Below are positions 35,822-48,086 of a stretch of DNA of 64,000 bases, one piece after another (within the stretch, counting starts at the first letter, position 1; every line of letters begins with the position of its first letter). The notes beneath the pieces were generated by a model. The model was not told where the DNA came from and made no database searches. It saw nothing but the letters and a program-made list of their open reading frames with translations. This DNA comes from Terribium retamae (GTDB lineage: Bacteria > Pseudomonadota > Alphaproteobacteria > Rhizobiales > Rhizobiaceae). A program made the position numbers and the translations under genes. Where the stretch lies: positions 37,584 through 101,583 of the forward strand of contig NZ_JAKREW010000019.1 of the NCBI RefSeq assembly GCF_022347545.1, in the 5' to 3' direction.

Positions 35822-37711
35822 CTACGACACTTCTTCGGTACGCCTGCGCACGACGACCCCAAGGTCGTCCGTTTCGCGGGCAATGCGCAGGCGCTCTTCC
35901 GCCTCCGTAGCCTCGCGCTGGCGATCCCACATCGACGCGTAGAGCCCATTCTGCCTGAGGAGGTCGGCATGCGTGCCGCGCTCTGCGATCTGGCCATCCT
36001 TCAGCACGATGATCTCATCCGCCGAAATGACGGTCGAGAGCCGGTGCGCAATCACGATGGTGGTGCGGTCCTTCGAGACCAGATCCAGCGCCGCCTGGAT
36101 TTCCTGTTCGGTATGGCTGTCCAGAGCGGACGTGGCTTCATCGAGGATAAGGATCGGCGGCGCCTTGAGGATGGTGCGGGCGATCGCCACGCGCTGCTTC
36201 TCACCACCCGAGAGCTTCAGGCCGCGTTCGCCGACCATTGTCGCATAGCCCTCCGGCAAACGCTCGATAAAGGGGCCGATCTGAGCCAGTTCCGCCGCGC
36301 GGCGGACCTCGTCCTGGCTTGCGTCCATGCGGCCATAACGGATGTTGTAGGCCACAGTGTCGTTGAAGAGGACGGTGTCCTGCGGCACCATGCCGATGGC
36401 TGAGCGCAGGCTTTCCTGCGTGACATCGCGCACGTCCTGTCCGTCGATCAGCACTTCGCCTGACTGCACGTCGTAGAAGCGGAACAGCAGCCGCGATATC
36501 GTCGACTTGCCGGCGCCTGACGGCCCGACGATGGCGACGGTCTTGCCCGCGGGCACTTCAAAGCTGACGCCCTTCAGAATCTTGCGATTGGGATCGTAGG
36601 AAAAATGCACATCGCGGAACTCGACGTTCCCGGCGCCAATGGCGAGCGGCTTGGCGTCCGGCTTGTCGTCCACCTCCTGTTTGACGCTGAGCAGGTCGAA
36701 CATGTGTTCGATATCGGTCAAGCCCTGGCGGATTTCGCGATAGATGAAGCCGATGAAATTGAGCGGCACGGAGAGCTGGATCAGCATCGCGTTGATGAAA
36801 ACGAAGTCGCCTATGGTCTGCGTCTTGTTCATCACTTCATATGCAGACATGCACATGACCACGGTTGTGCCGAGGCCGTAGATGACGCCCTGACCGAAGT
36901 TGAGCCAGCCGAGCGAAGTCCAGATGCGAGTGGCGGCGGTCTCGTAGCGCGCCATCGAGCGGTCGAAACGCTGGGCCTCCATCGCCTCGTTGCCGAAATA
37001 TTTGACCGTCTCGAAATTGAGCAGCGAATCGATTGCCTTGGTGTTGGCGTCGGTGTCGCTGTCGTTCATGTCGCGGCGGATGCCGATACGCCAGTCGCTC
37101 GCTCTCACCGTGAACCAGACATAGAGCGCGACGGTGATGGCGACGACGGCGACATACTTCCAGCCATAGGTAAAGGCGAAGATGCCGGCGGTCAGGGCAA
37201 ACTCGAGCACGGTTGGTGCCGTGTTCAGCATGATGAAACGCACGATGGTTTCGATGCCCTTCGTGCCGCGTTCGATGATGCGGGACAGCCCGCCGGTGCG
37301 CCGCTCCAGGTGGAAACGCAATGACAGCTGATGCATGTGCACGAAAGTGCGGAAGGCGAGTTGGCGCACCGCATGCTGGCCAACCCGTGCAAACAGCGCA
37401 TCGCGCAGCTGGTTGAAGCCAAGCTGGACGAGACGCAGGACGTTGTAGGCGATGACCAGCGCGATTGGCGCCAACAGGATCTCCGGCAGTGGCGGATTAT
37501 ATTGCCCGGTGCCGGCAAGAGCGTCGGTCGCCCATTTGAAGAAGTAAGGGCCGGCGACCAGAACCAGCTTGGCGACCACCAGGAGTAGCGTGGCCCAGGT
37601 CACGCGCCAGCGCAGATCCGGCCGGTCGGCTGGATACATATAAGGCCACAGATTGCGAAGCGTCTGGAAGGTCGTGCCGGTATCGGCGGCGGAAACGGTC
37701 TTTTCGGCCAC
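35822..37711 (-). CDS. Atm1/HMT1-type ABC half-transporter (permease-ATPase)
   Basis: The 629-residue half transporter has six transmembrane segments (~25-310; FFKWATDALAG, RTGGLSRIIERGTKGIETI, DANTKAIDSLLNFETVKYFGNE), which is the Atm1 signature, and a nucleotide-binding domain with Walker A GPSGAGKST, LSGGEKQRVAIAR and ILILDEATSALD. Atm1-like exporters move glutathione-linked compounds and metals or sulfur species from the cytoplasm. The GTG at 37711 was chosen because it matches the family start, has AGGG upstream and follows the arsR stop by 10 bases. The larger open frame would overlap arsR completely. Confidence 0.92.
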   Translation of the reverse strand: MAEKTVSAADTGTTFQTLRNLWPYMYPADRPDLRWRVTWATLLLVVAKLVLVAGPYFFKWATDALAGTGQYNPPLPEILLAPIALVIAYNVLRLVQLGFNQLRDALFARVGQHAVRQLAFRTFVHMHQLSLRFHLERRTGGLSRIIERGTKGIETIVRFIMLNTAPTVLEFALTAGIFAFTYGWKYVAVVAITVALYVWFTVRASDWRIGIRRDMNDSDTDANTKAIDSLLNFETVKYFGNEAMEAQRFDRSMARYETAATRIWTSLGWLNFGQGVIYGLGTTVVMCMSAYEVMNKTQTIGDFVFINAMLIQLSVPLNFIGFIYREIRQGLTDIEHMFDLLSVKQEVDDKPDAKPLAIGAGNVEFRDVHFSYDPNRKILKGVSFEVPAGKTVAIVGPSGAGKSTISRLLFRFYDVQSGEVLIDGQDVRDVTQESLRSAIGMVPQDTVLFNDTVAYNIRYGRMDASQDEVRRAAELAQIGPFIERLPEGYATMVGERGLKLSGGEKQRVAIARTILKAPPILILDEATSALDSHTEQEIQAALDLVSKDRTTIVIAHRLSTVISADEIIVLKDGQIAERGTHADLLRQNGLYASMWDRQREATEAEERLRIARETDDLGVVVRRRTEEVS

Positions 37712-37721
37712 TGTTCTTGCC

Positions 37722-38063
37722 CTATGAAGTCGGTTCGGCTGTGCGGCAGCAGGTCTCGACCAGCGCGGCAACGGATGCCGAAACACCAGCCAGGGCCTCG
37801 TGGTCGACCTCGTAGCGCGAACGCTGCCGGTCGGGCGTGAAGCGGACCAGACCAGCTTCGACAAGGATCTTCAGGTGCTGGGAAACCGTCGATTGCGCGA
37901 GATCGAGATGCTCGACCACCTCACCGCAACAGCAAGAGCGGCTGGCGGACAGACACTTTAGGATTTCGATCCGCGCGGGGTGAGACAGCGCCGCAAATTT
38001 TGCTGCCACTGCGCGCGTATCGATCGGGTGGCCCGTGCCACAGAGTTCGGGTGAAGGGTTCAT
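37722..38063 (-). CDS. ArsR/SmtB family repressor
   Basis: This 113-residue winged-helix protein has the ArsR DNA-recognition helix LAQSTVSQHLKILVEAGLV and a cysteine cluster SCCCGEV just before it, in the place where ArsR-type sensors bind arsenite or thiophilic metals; a C-terminal CC pair (VETCCRT) may add ligands. It lies directly upstream of the Atm1-type exporter in one operon, so it probably controls it in response to a metal or thiol-reactive ligand. The inducer is inference. Confidence 0.92.
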   Translation of the reverse strand: MNPSPELCGTGHPIDTRAVAAKFAALSHPARIEILKCLSASRSCCCGEVVEHLDLAQSTVSQHLKILVEAGLVRFTPDRQRSRYEVDHEALAGVSASVAALVETCCRTAEPTS

Positions 38064-38101
38064 GGTTCATCGTCGATAGACGATGAACCAAATTTGCGCA
38101 A
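38064..38101 (-). promoter_or_regulatory. ArsR operator and overlapping promoter
   Basis: GGTTCATCGTC (38064-38074) and its perfect complement (38079-38089) form a 26-bp dyad with a 4-base centre, touching the arsR start codon. On the minus strand, TTGCGC (38096-38101) and TATCGA (38073-38078), 17 bases apart, form a -35/-10 pair whose -10 lies in the dyad. The expected transcription start falls within about three bases of the ATG, and no Shine-Dalgarno is present. This suggests a leaderless mRNA and autoregulation. Confidence 0.75.
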
Positions 38102-38126
38102 CCTAACCAGATGGGCGAACTGAATT

Positions 38127-39458
38127 CTATTGTGCGACGGTTGCTTGGTCGCCCAATGTCTTCATGTCGGCGGTCTCGCCTTCCTTCGACTTCTGCGGCA
38201 CCTTGAAGACCTGACCAGGCCAGATCCGATCAGGATTGCGGATCTGCTGCTGGTTGGCGAGATAAATGGTCGAATATCTCACGCCATGCCCGTAAACCCG
38301 ACGTGAGATGCGCCAAAGCGAGTCCCCGCGGCGGATGATGACGGCGTGATTGACTTGTTCCAGCTTCGGCGCGACCGCGGTCGGAGCCGTGCCGGCAGAT
38401 GCCGTATCCTGGGGGGCTGGCGGCGCATCGGAAGCAGAGGGAGCGACCGCAGCGACGGCTTCGCCTGGCTCGCGCTGGAATGGCACCGCAGCACGGGCAA
38501 CCACCTTGGAACCGTCGGCCCCCAGCAGATCTACCCGAATGGTGTAATCGCCGACTGGCAGATTACGGGTGGCCTCGACCAGGAATTGCCCTTTTTCGGT
38601 TGCTACCGCTTCGCCAAGCAGGATTTCGTTGGCATAGGCACGGACTTTGCTGCCTGGGTCGGCAGTGCCGGCGACAAAGATTTTGCCGCCATCGATCTCG
38701 ACAGCCCCGACCGCGACCTTCGGCGCTCCGGGTGTGGGGTGCGCGGCAGGTTCGGCAGGCTGGGCCGCGGAAGCCGTTGCCTGCGGCGCAGCTGCCTGCG
38801 TGCCCGCAGGTGCGGGGGGTGCTTCCTTGGGGCCAGTTTCACCTTGTTTTTCTTCGACCTTCGGCACCGAAAGCAAAGTTGCGGCTTTGCCGGGTTCCTC
38901 GACCAGCGCGAGCACCTGACCGTTCGGTTTCTCGGGAATCGCAACAACGGCAGTCTGAGCAGAGGGGACGACAGTGTTGGATGGAGAGGTCGAACGCAAC
39001 TGTAGCTGGTAGTTCCCTGGCTTCAGCGGATCGTCGAGAACGATTGCGAAGTCGCCGTCCGGCCCAGCCGTCGTGGACCCGAATAGGGTAGCGCCCTGCA
39101 TGACATCGACTTTTGCATTCGGGGCGGCCTTGCCAGCAACAACGACGGAGCCATCGCTCTCGGCCCGCAGCACGTCGAAAGTCGGCGCGATAGGGCCTGT
39201 CACCGCTGGCGCGGGTTCAGCCGTTTTTTGGGGCGCCGGCGTCACTGCTGCCTGCTGCTCGGCAGGCGGTTGTTCCGCAGCGGGCTGTTGCACCGCAGGT
39301 TGCTGCGCAGCCGGTGCAGACGGCGGAACAGCAGCGATCTGAGCCGGCGGATTGGATTTCAGGTAGGGGTCGAGGGCACCGGAAACATAAGCCACGCCGG
39401 CTACGGCGGCTGCGCCACCACCCGCAAATAGCAATGCCCTGACAAGCGTTGTTGTCAT
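38127..39458 (-). CDS. LysM domain protein with Ig-like repeats
   Basis: The 443-residue protein has an N-terminal membrane anchor (LLFAGGGAAAVAGVAYVSGAL) followed by a Pro/Ala/Gln-rich linker. Two Ig-like beta repeats follow: GKAAPNAKVDVMQGATLFGS and GTADPGSKVRAYANEILLGE, both with a GPDG/EKGQF turn. The C-terminal LysM domain (~378-425; VIIRRGDSLWRISRRVYG ... IWPGQVFKVP) binds peptidoglycan. It is probably a periplasmic cell-wall-linked protein. Such LysM proteins are common in Rhizobiales; the role is unknown. Confidence 0.85.
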   Translation of the reverse strand: MTTTLVRALLFAGGGAAAVAGVAYVSGALDPYLKSNPPAQIAAVPPSAPAAQQPAVQQPAAEQPPAEQQAAVTPAPQKTAEPAPAVTGPIAPTFDVLRAESDGSVVVAGKAAPNAKVDVMQGATLFGSTTAGPDGDFAIVLDDPLKPGNYQLQLRSTSPSNTVVPSAQTAVVAIPEKPNGQVLALVEEPGKAATLLSVPKVEEKQGETGPKEAPPAPAGTQAAAPQATASAAQPAEPAAHPTPGAPKVAVGAVEIDGGKIFVAGTADPGSKVRAYANEILLGEAVATEKGQFLVEATRNLPVGDYTIRVDLLGADGSKVVARAAVPFQREPGEAVAAVAPSASDAPPAPQDTASAGTAPTAVAPKLEQVNHAVIIRRGDSLWRISRRVYGHGVRYSTIYLANQQQIRNPDRIWPGQVFKVPQKSKEGETADMKTLGDQATVAQ

Positions 39459-39571
39459 ATCTCAACCCCCCTTAGCCACCTAAACCGGTCTACCTGCTTT
39501 TCGCCGAATCGACAAGAAAAAGCCCGCCTCAAGGCTTGACCGAGCTTGCAGACAGCATCACCAATCCAAAC

Positions 39572-40183
39572 ATGAACACGATTCGATCCGTCTGTGTTTA
39601 TTGCGGCTCTTCACCTGGCCGCGATGGCATCTATCTCGAAGCCGGGCGGCAGCTCGGCCAATCGCTTGCCCGCTCTGGCTTGCGCCTGGTCTATGGCGGC
39701 GGCACCAAGGGCATCATGGGCGCCGTCGCCGAAGGCACCATGCGTTCCGGCGGCAAGGTCATGGGCATCATTCCGCGCTTCCTGATGAACAGGGAGGCAA
39801 CGGAAAGCGCGCTCGACCGGCTGCATGAACTGGTCGTCACCGAAAACATGCACCAGCGCAAGCACAGGATGTTCGAAGAATCCGACGCCTTCGTGGCGCT
39901 GCCCGGTGGTATCGGCACGGTCGAGGAAATCGTCGAGATCATGACCTGGGCGCAGCTTGGCCATCACCGCAAGCCCATCGTTTTCGCCAACATCAAAGGC
40001 TTCTGGGATCCGATGCTCGCCCTGATCGATCACATGGCTGCCGAAGGCTTCATCCACACGGCTCACAATGTGAAGCCGTTGGTGGTGGACGATCCGGCGA
40101 AGATCGTCGCGACTATTCTCGCCACCGGTGCCGCCGTCGACGCACCGACCAGTGGCGTCTCTTCCGTCATCGACAAGATGTGA
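39572..40183 (+). CDS. LOG family protein (TIGR00730, cytokinin riboside 5'-monophosphate phosphoribohydrolase type)
   Basis: This 203-residue protein has the family motifs SVCVYCGSSPG, VYGGGTKGIMGAV and PGGIGTVEEI. LOG enzymes release the free base from nucleoside monophosphates, including cytokinin ribotides; in bacteria the role is often nucleotide salvage. The in-frame ATG at 39536 would add 12 residues; the ATG at 39572 fits the family better. Confidence 0.93.
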   Translation: MNTIRSVCVYCGSSPGRDGIYLEAGRQLGQSLARSGLRLVYGGGTKGIMGAVAEGTMRSGGKVMGIIPRFLMNREATESALDRLHELVVTENMHQRKHRMFEESDAFVALPGGIGTVEEIVEIMTWAQLGHHRKPIVFANIKGFWDPMLALIDHMAAEGFIHTAHNVKPLVVDDPAKIVATILATGAAVDAPTSGVSSVIDKM

Positions 40184-40193
40184 GAGCTTGGGC

Positions 40194-41102
40194 TCAGCCG
40201 CGCCGGCTCGCAGTCAGCATGGACCATGTATAGATCGCCAGCGCGGCCCAGATCAGGCCGAAAGCGATTGCTTTCGTCGTGTCGAATGGCTCGCCGAAGA
40301 TGAAGACAGCGATCAGGAACACGATGGTCGGCGCAATGTATTGCATGATGCCGATGGTGGAGAGGCGCAGCAGCTTTGCACCGAACGCAAAAAGCAGCAA
40401 AGGTACGGCGGTGGCTACTCCACTGCCCATGAACAACAACGTATCCGTGGTGTTGCCGGATGCGAAATGCCCCTCCCCGCGCGATGCCAGCCAAATGACA
40501 TAGGCAAGTGACGGAATTGACAGGAGCAGGACTTCCAGAAGGAAACCTTGGCTCGGGCCAATGGGCAGTGTCTTACGAAAGAAGCCATAGGCCGCGAACG
40601 AAAAGGCCAGCGCCAGCGAAACCCACGGCAAGGTGCCGCTCTCAACCGTCAGAACAAGGACCGCGACTGCCGCCAGCGCCACCGCCACGATCTGCATCCG
40701 GTTGAGGCGCTCGCCAAGCAGCAGCGCACCGACCAGAACGTTGACGAGCGGGTTGATGTAGTAACCCAGCGCGGTTTCGACCGTGCGGTCGACAGCGATC
40801 GCCCAGACATAGATGCTCCAGTTGATCGTGATCAACGTCGCTGTCAGCGCCGCCATTGCCAGCATGCGTGGCGAACGCAGCGCCACCTTGAAATCAGCGG
40901 TGCGGCCAAGCCAGATCAGCACGGCGGCCGCGATCGGCACCGACCAGATGATGCGATGGGCGACGACTTCGGCCAGCGGCAGATGTGCCACCGCTTTCAT
41001 GTAGAAGGGCAAAAGCCCCCACAAAAGGTAAGCGCCGAGAGCCAGGATAAAGCCGCGGCGGGCGCCAGAGTCGGCTTCCATTGGTACAGTCTGGGTGGTC
41101 AT
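40194..41102 (-). CDS. rarD: RarD-type EamA permease
   Basis: This 302-residue protein has ten hydrophobic segments with the RarD pattern: RGFILALGAYLLWGLLPFYMKA, VVAHRIIWSVP, NWSIYVWAIAVDRTVETALGYYINPLVNVLVG and the GIMQYIAPTIVFLIAVFIFGEPF segment. Originally linked to chloramphenicol sensitivity, the transported compound is unknown. It converges on the LOG gene. Confidence 0.93.
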   Translation of the reverse strand: MTTQTVPMEADSGARRGFILALGAYLLWGLLPFYMKAVAHLPLAEVVAHRIIWSVPIAAAVLIWLGRTADFKVALRSPRMLAMAALTATLITINWSIYVWAIAVDRTVETALGYYINPLVNVLVGALLLGERLNRMQIVAVALAAVAVLVLTVESGTLPWVSLALAFSFAAYGFFRKTLPIGPSQGFLLEVLLLSIPSLAYVIWLASRGEGHFASGNTTDTLLFMGSGVATAVPLLLFAFGAKLLRLSTIGIMQYIAPTIVFLIAVFIFGEPFDTTKAIAFGLIWAALAIYTWSMLTASRRG

Positions 41103-41217
41103 GGTCCAAAGCTATGCGCCAGCGATTGCATCAAGACCATCAACTAATTCTGATGCATCATGGACTTTCGCTGATGGATCGCGTTTCCCTTTCGTGGAAA
41201 AGACCGCCGCGCTTGCG

Positions 41218-44262
<3,045 letters not shown>

Positions 44263-44266
<4 letters not shown>

Positions 44267-44757
44267 GATCTGTCCTCCACGGGCCAGGTTGTGGTGTCAT
44301 GGTCTGGATGCTGGTAATTCACCATCGAAGTGACGAACGGCACCGAAACGGGATCGTCTTCCGTCTTTCCGCCTGGCAAGGAGGGGATGGAATCGACGTA
44401 AGGGAGCTTCGCTTCGATACCCCACTGAATGGTCGGCGGGATCTCTTCCGGATGGTCGAAGGCTGCAATGGCAAGCGCGATACCATCGGGAGCCTCAAAA
44501 GTGAGGGGCGTGCCGCATTCCGGGCAAAAGCCACGCTGGGCGAAACTCGAAGACTGGAAACGTTTCGGCTCCGCACGTGTCCAGGTCAAGCTGGCGCCGG
44601 CTATCGAAACCAACGGCTGATAAAAATTGCCGCTCGCCTTCTGACACATGCGGCAATGGCATATCGAAGCTTCGCCGAGCACGCCCTCGATGCGGAACCG
44701 CACGGCGCCACACTGACAACCGCCGGTGTAAGTGGGTTTGTTGTCGAGGCTCATCAT
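44263..44757 (-). CDS. GFA family (glutathione-dependent formaldehyde-activating-like) protein
   Basis: This 164-residue protein has the GFA cysteines GGCQCGAVRF, CHCRMCQK and FCPECGTPL and a C-terminal segment VTSMVNYQHPDHDTTTWP resembling that of its tandem paralogue (SFQHPDRETENWP). The pair arose by duplication and diverged. It overlaps both neighbours by four bases within the cysS chain. The substrate is unknown. Confidence 0.92.
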
Positions 44758-45137
44758 GCCGGTCCGTGGCTAACGGCTTCGATGTTGTTGCCATCAGGAT
44801 CGAAGACGAAGGCAGCATAATAGTGTTCGTGATAGTGCGGGCGAAGTCCCGGAGCCCCGTTGTCGCGGCCGCCGGCAGCCAGCGCGGCCTTGTGGAAGGC
44901 GTCGACATCGGCACGACTGCGCGCCGTAAAGGCATAGTGGCGGCCCGGAGCCGGTGTTTTTGTCTCGTGCAACCAGAACACAGGCCGATCGCGGCCATAA
45001 CCGCCCACCTTGGCGCCGGACGTATGTTGTTCCGGTACCATGTAGAGCAGCGACGCGCCAAGCGGCGCCATTGCCTTGTCGTAGAAAGCCTTGGCCGCCT
45101 CGAAATCCAGGACAGAAATGCCGGTATGATCGATCAT
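44754..45137 (-). CDS. VOC family protein (glyoxalase/dioxygenase fold)
   Basis: This 127-residue protein starts [27 protein letters not shown] and ends [20 protein letters not shown], the two-beta-alpha-module vicinal-oxygen-chelate pattern with metal-ligand His at residue 4 and Glu near the end. The reaction is unknown. It sits between cysS and the GFA pair with four-base overlaps on both sides. Confidence 0.9.
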   Translation of the reverse strand: MIDHTGISVLDFEAAKAFYDKAMAPLGASLLYMVPEQHTSGAKVGGYGRDRPVFWLHETKTPAPGRHYAFTARSRADVDAFHKAALAAGGRDNGAPGLRPHYHEHYYAAFVFDPDGNNIEAVSHGPA

Positions 45138-46570
45138 CTCTTCACCTCCCAGGTCGTCACCCGCTCGCCCGTCACGGGATCTTTGCCATCCTTCAGCTGA
45201 ATACCTTGTGCCAGCAATGCGTCACGGATGCGGTCCGCTTCCGCCCAATTCTTGGCTGCGATGAACGCCAGACGCTCCGCTATGGTCTTGGCGACAGCCT
45301 GCTCGTCAATGTCCGCGGTCGCAAGACTGAAACCAAGGAATTGCAGCGACGCTCTCAGGCTCGCCGCCGCGGCGTTTCCTTCAGCCGCTTCCGCTGCAAG
45401 CTGCGTCAGCACCTGGAAGGCCTGATAGGTGCCAAGATCATCCGAAAGCGCCTCGATGACGGCTTGCGGAACATCGCCGGCCTCGCCGGCGGCCAAATCC
45501 GCCGCGCGCTTCCACTTGCGAAGGGTGTTCTCAGCCTCCTCCAGCTTGCGAACCGAAAAATCGATCGGCTCGCGATAATGCGTCATCAACATGGCAAGGC
45601 GTAGCACTTCACCTGGCCATTTGCGGCCGCCGAAAGTCTCCGTTTCGAGGAGTTCGTTGATCGAATAGAAATTGCCCAAGCTTTTGGACATTTTCTGCCC
45701 TTCGACTTGAAGGAAGCCGTTGTGCATCCACACCTTGGCCATCACGTCGGTACCGTGGGCGCAGCGCGACTGGGCGATCTCGTTCTCGTGGTGCGGAAAG
45801 ATGAGGTCCAGGCCGCCGCCGTGAATGTCGAAGACTTCGCCGAGATAGGCGGCGCTCATGGCCGAGCATTCGATGTGCCAACCGGGCCGTCCCCTGCCCC
45901 ACGGGCTCTGCCAGCCAGGCTCCTCCGTAGATGAAAGCTTCCACAGGACAAAATCGCCAGGGTTTTTCTTGTGCGCGTCGACGGCGATGCGCGCGCCGGC
46001 CTGTTGCTCGTCCAACGGACGCTTGGACAGTTCACCGTAGTCCGGCATAGACGCGGTGTCGAACAGCACCTCGCCTTCCGCCTCATATGCGTGGCCACGA
46101 TCGATCAGCTGATGGATCAGGCCGATCATATCGGTCTTGCCATCGGCACGTGGCTCCACGAATTCGGTGGCCCGGGGTTCGTGTGTCGGCTCCAGGCAGC
46201 CGAGTGTAGCGACGTCCTTGTGGAACTGGTCCGCGGTCTTGGCGGTCACCTGCCGGATCGCGTCGTTGAGCGACAGCTTTCCGGAAGCGATATCGCTGCC
46301 GAAATCGCGCAAAGCACGCGCATTGATCTTGTCATCGACATCGGTGATGTTGCGGACATAAGTGACATGCTCGGCGCCATAGACATGGCGAAGCAGCCTG
46401 AACAGGACGTCGAAGACGATTACCGGCCGGGCATTGCCGATATGGGCGAAGTCATAGACGGTCGGGCCGCAGACATACATGCGCACATTGGCGGGATCGA
46501 TGGGGACAAAATCCTCCTTCGCCCTGTTCAACGTGTTGTAGAGGCGCAAGCCCTTCGAACCCTCAGACAT
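45134..46570 (-). CDS. cysS: Cysteinyl-tRNA synthetase
   Basis: CysS charges tRNA-Cys. The 478-residue class I synthetase has the HIGH-like motif ([16 protein letters not shown], also carrying a zinc cysteine), [12 protein letters not shown] and HHENEIAQS with the other zinc ligands, and KMSKS in [10 protein letters not shown]. It is the first gene of a six-gene chain joined by ATGA overlaps, so the five downstream genes are probably expressed with it. Confidence 0.98.
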   Translation of the reverse strand: MSEGSKGLRLYNTLNRAKEDFVPIDPANVRMYVCGPTVYDFAHIGNARPVIVFDVLFRLLRHVYGAEHVTYVRNITDVDDKINARALRDFGSDIASGKLSLNDAIRQVTAKTADQFHKDVATLGCLEPTHEPRATEFVEPRADGKTDMIGLIHQLIDRGHAYEAEGEVLFDTASMPDYGELSKRPLDEQQAGARIAVDAHKKNPGDFVLWKLSSTEEPGWQSPWGRGRPGWHIECSAMSAAYLGEVFDIHGGGLDLIFPHHENEIAQSRCAHGTDVMAKVWMHNGFLQVEGQKMSKSLGNFYSINELLETETFGGRKWPGEVLRLAMLMTHYREPIDFSVRKLEEAENTLRKWKRAADLAAGEAGDVPQAVIEALSDDLGTYQAFQVLTQLAAEAAEGNAAAASLRASLQFLGFSLATADIDEQAVAKTIAERLAFIAAKNWAEADRIRDALLAQGIQLKDGKDPVTGERVTTWEVKR

Positions 46571-46956
46571 TCATCCCCTTCCCGGCCGATCTTGGCCGTC
46601 GCGCGTTTCGCGCAATCCAAACCCCAGCCTGCTGGCCGGGGCGTTGTCCACTCAGAGAGAAAGTTGAGGCGAAAACGTCCAGACCAGCGCGTGCGCTAGC
46701 CGATAATGCAAATGCCGCAAATGGCGAATGACGTTCTCATGCGCGGCTTTATCGCGCTCGTCCGTGTTGCCGTCAAGTCGCAACTTTCACAGACGATGCA
46801 CTCTGACGGGCGTAAACCAATTGAAGAAACATTTTCTTAAGTATGTGCGTTCAGTGCTATAATATTCGTCGGCTCATGTGGAAAACGCCACGATTTGGTC
46901 GGAATCGGCCATCATCTGCAACGCCTTCCAGTGACCTTGACCTTGGGGAAGTCGAA
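46571..46956. other. 386-base gap between cysS and the small gene at 46957
   Basis: No gene or known RNA is seen. A perfect TATAAT occurs at 46858-46863 with TTCTTA at 46834-46839 (18-base spacing), which would serve the plus-strand gene at 46957. The region 46800-46865 is unusually AT-rich. The cysS promoter must lie near 46571-46700, but I cannot place it. Confidence 0.4.
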
Positions 46957-47112
46957 ATGCCACGCAGCAAGCAGGAAGCCAGTCGAGCCAAACAACCGGC
47001 ACTCGCCAGCCAATATCGGGCAATCGGCCCGGCGGCGGTGGTGGCGGCCTTGCTCCACACGGCTAAGAAGAAAAAGCCCGCGCACAAGATCACTTCGCCA
47101 CGCGCGGCCTGA
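46957..47112 (+). CDS. Small basic hypothetical protein (51 aa)
   Basis: The product starts MPRSKQEASRAKQP, continues LASQYRAIGPAAVVAALLHTAKKKKP and ends HKITSPRAA. It has many Lys/Arg residues and one hydrophobic stretch. A clear GGGGAAG ribosome-binding site lies before the ATG, and a near-consensus -10 is about 90 bases upstream. I do not recognise a named family, though similar short QYRAIG-type proteins exist in Rhizobiales. It may be a small membrane-associated or nucleic-acid-binding protein. Confidence 0.65.
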   Translation: MPRSKQEASRAKQPALASQYRAIGPAAVVAALLHTAKKKKPAHKITSPRAA

Positions 47113-47171
47113 ACAACCGGTCTGTGGGTGCAGGCCGTCGCTGAGAACCGATGCTCGCTCAGCGCGAGAGA

Positions 47172-47957
47172 CTAGAATAGCGACATCTGATCGGCATCGT
47201 CGCCACCGGGCTTCTTGCGCGCTGGTTTGACCGGCTTTGGCTCGCCCGGCAGGTCCGCCGCCGGCGCAACAAACCTTTCCTGGATTTCCGGACCCGAATT
47301 GGCGACCTTGTTGACAAGATCGGAAACCGGAATCGCCTCGAAGAAACCCTCCTCTACCGGGCGCAGAAGATCGGCGACAGCCCGCGGCTCCTGACTTCGG
47401 CAATCGAGCCAGCGCGAAAAATCCTCGGGGTGAATCACGACCGGCATGCGGTCGTGAATATGCGCGATATCTGGATTTGCCGCCGTGGTCATGATGGCGC
47501 CGGTATCCATCTCGGAGCCGCCTGGTTCTGCATAAGTCTCCATGAGGCCGGCGAAGGCGACGATGCCGCCATTCCTTGGCCGTACCCAATAGGCTTGGCC
47601 TTTCCGGCTACCCGCCTGGCGCCACTCATAAAACCCGCTGGCGGGCACCAGGGTACGACGATGGCGCATGGCGGTACGAAAAGACGCTTTCTCTGCCGCG
47701 CTTTCGGAACGGGCGTTGATGAGGAGCGGGAACTGGCGCGTATCCTTGACCCACGTCGGTATCAGCCCCCAGCGGACCAGCAGGGAAGAGCGGTCGGAAC
47801 GGTTCGAACCGGGCGCCTTCGGAGCGCCGGAAAGCACCATCGTGATCGGTTGCGTCGGCGCGATGTTGTAGCGCGCGGGAAAAGGCTCGATATCGTCCAG
47901 TCCCAGAAAGGTCGTGGTCTGATCCGGCGTCGCCGTCAGGGCAAAACGTCCGCACAT
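47172..47957 (-). CDS. SOS response-associated peptidase (SRAP, YedK/HMCES)
   Basis: SRAP proteins cross-link to abasic sites in single-stranded DNA through Cys2 and shield them. The 261-residue product starts MCGRFALT (Cys2), and has RYNIAPTQP (Asn), GFYEWR (Glu) and MPVVIHPEDFSRWL (His), all catalytic family residues. The ATG at 47957 is required to make Cys the second residue; the open frame extends 19 codons further. The C-terminal ~40 residues are a low-complexity Pro/Lys tail. Confidence 0.95.
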   Translation of the reverse strand: MCGRFALTATPDQTTTFLGLDDIEPFPARYNIAPTQPITMVLSGAPKAPGSNRSDRSSLLVRWGLIPTWVKDTRQFPLLINARSESAAEKASFRTAMRHRRTLVPASGFYEWRQAGSRKGQAYWVRPRNGGIVAFAGLMETYAEPGGSEMDTGAIMTTAANPDIAHIHDRMPVVIHPEDFSRWLDCRSQEPRAVADLLRPVEEGFFEAIPVSDLVNKVANSGPEIQERFVAPAADLPGEPKPVKPARKKPGGDDADQMSLF

Positions 47958-48086
47958 GGCGCAATCTCTTCTCCGTCTGGCCCCGAAAGTGGTGGTGGAA
48001 GCGTGGCGCTGCAACAGCTAAAGCTCGGTTTGGAAGCGCGATCCACAGCCATCGCACGCCTGGCGAACGACGGAAGACACAGGAAA

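Noticed and set aside
37712..37864. N-terminal extension of the Atm1 exporter frame
   Set aside because: It overlaps the arsR coding region and adds an Arg/Ser-rich stretch unlike the family. The GTG at 37711 follows arsR directly.
47430..48086. Very long upstream extension of the NUDIX gene frame
   Set aside because: It lies wholly over the SRAP gene on the other strand, and a clear ribosome-binding site precedes 48087.
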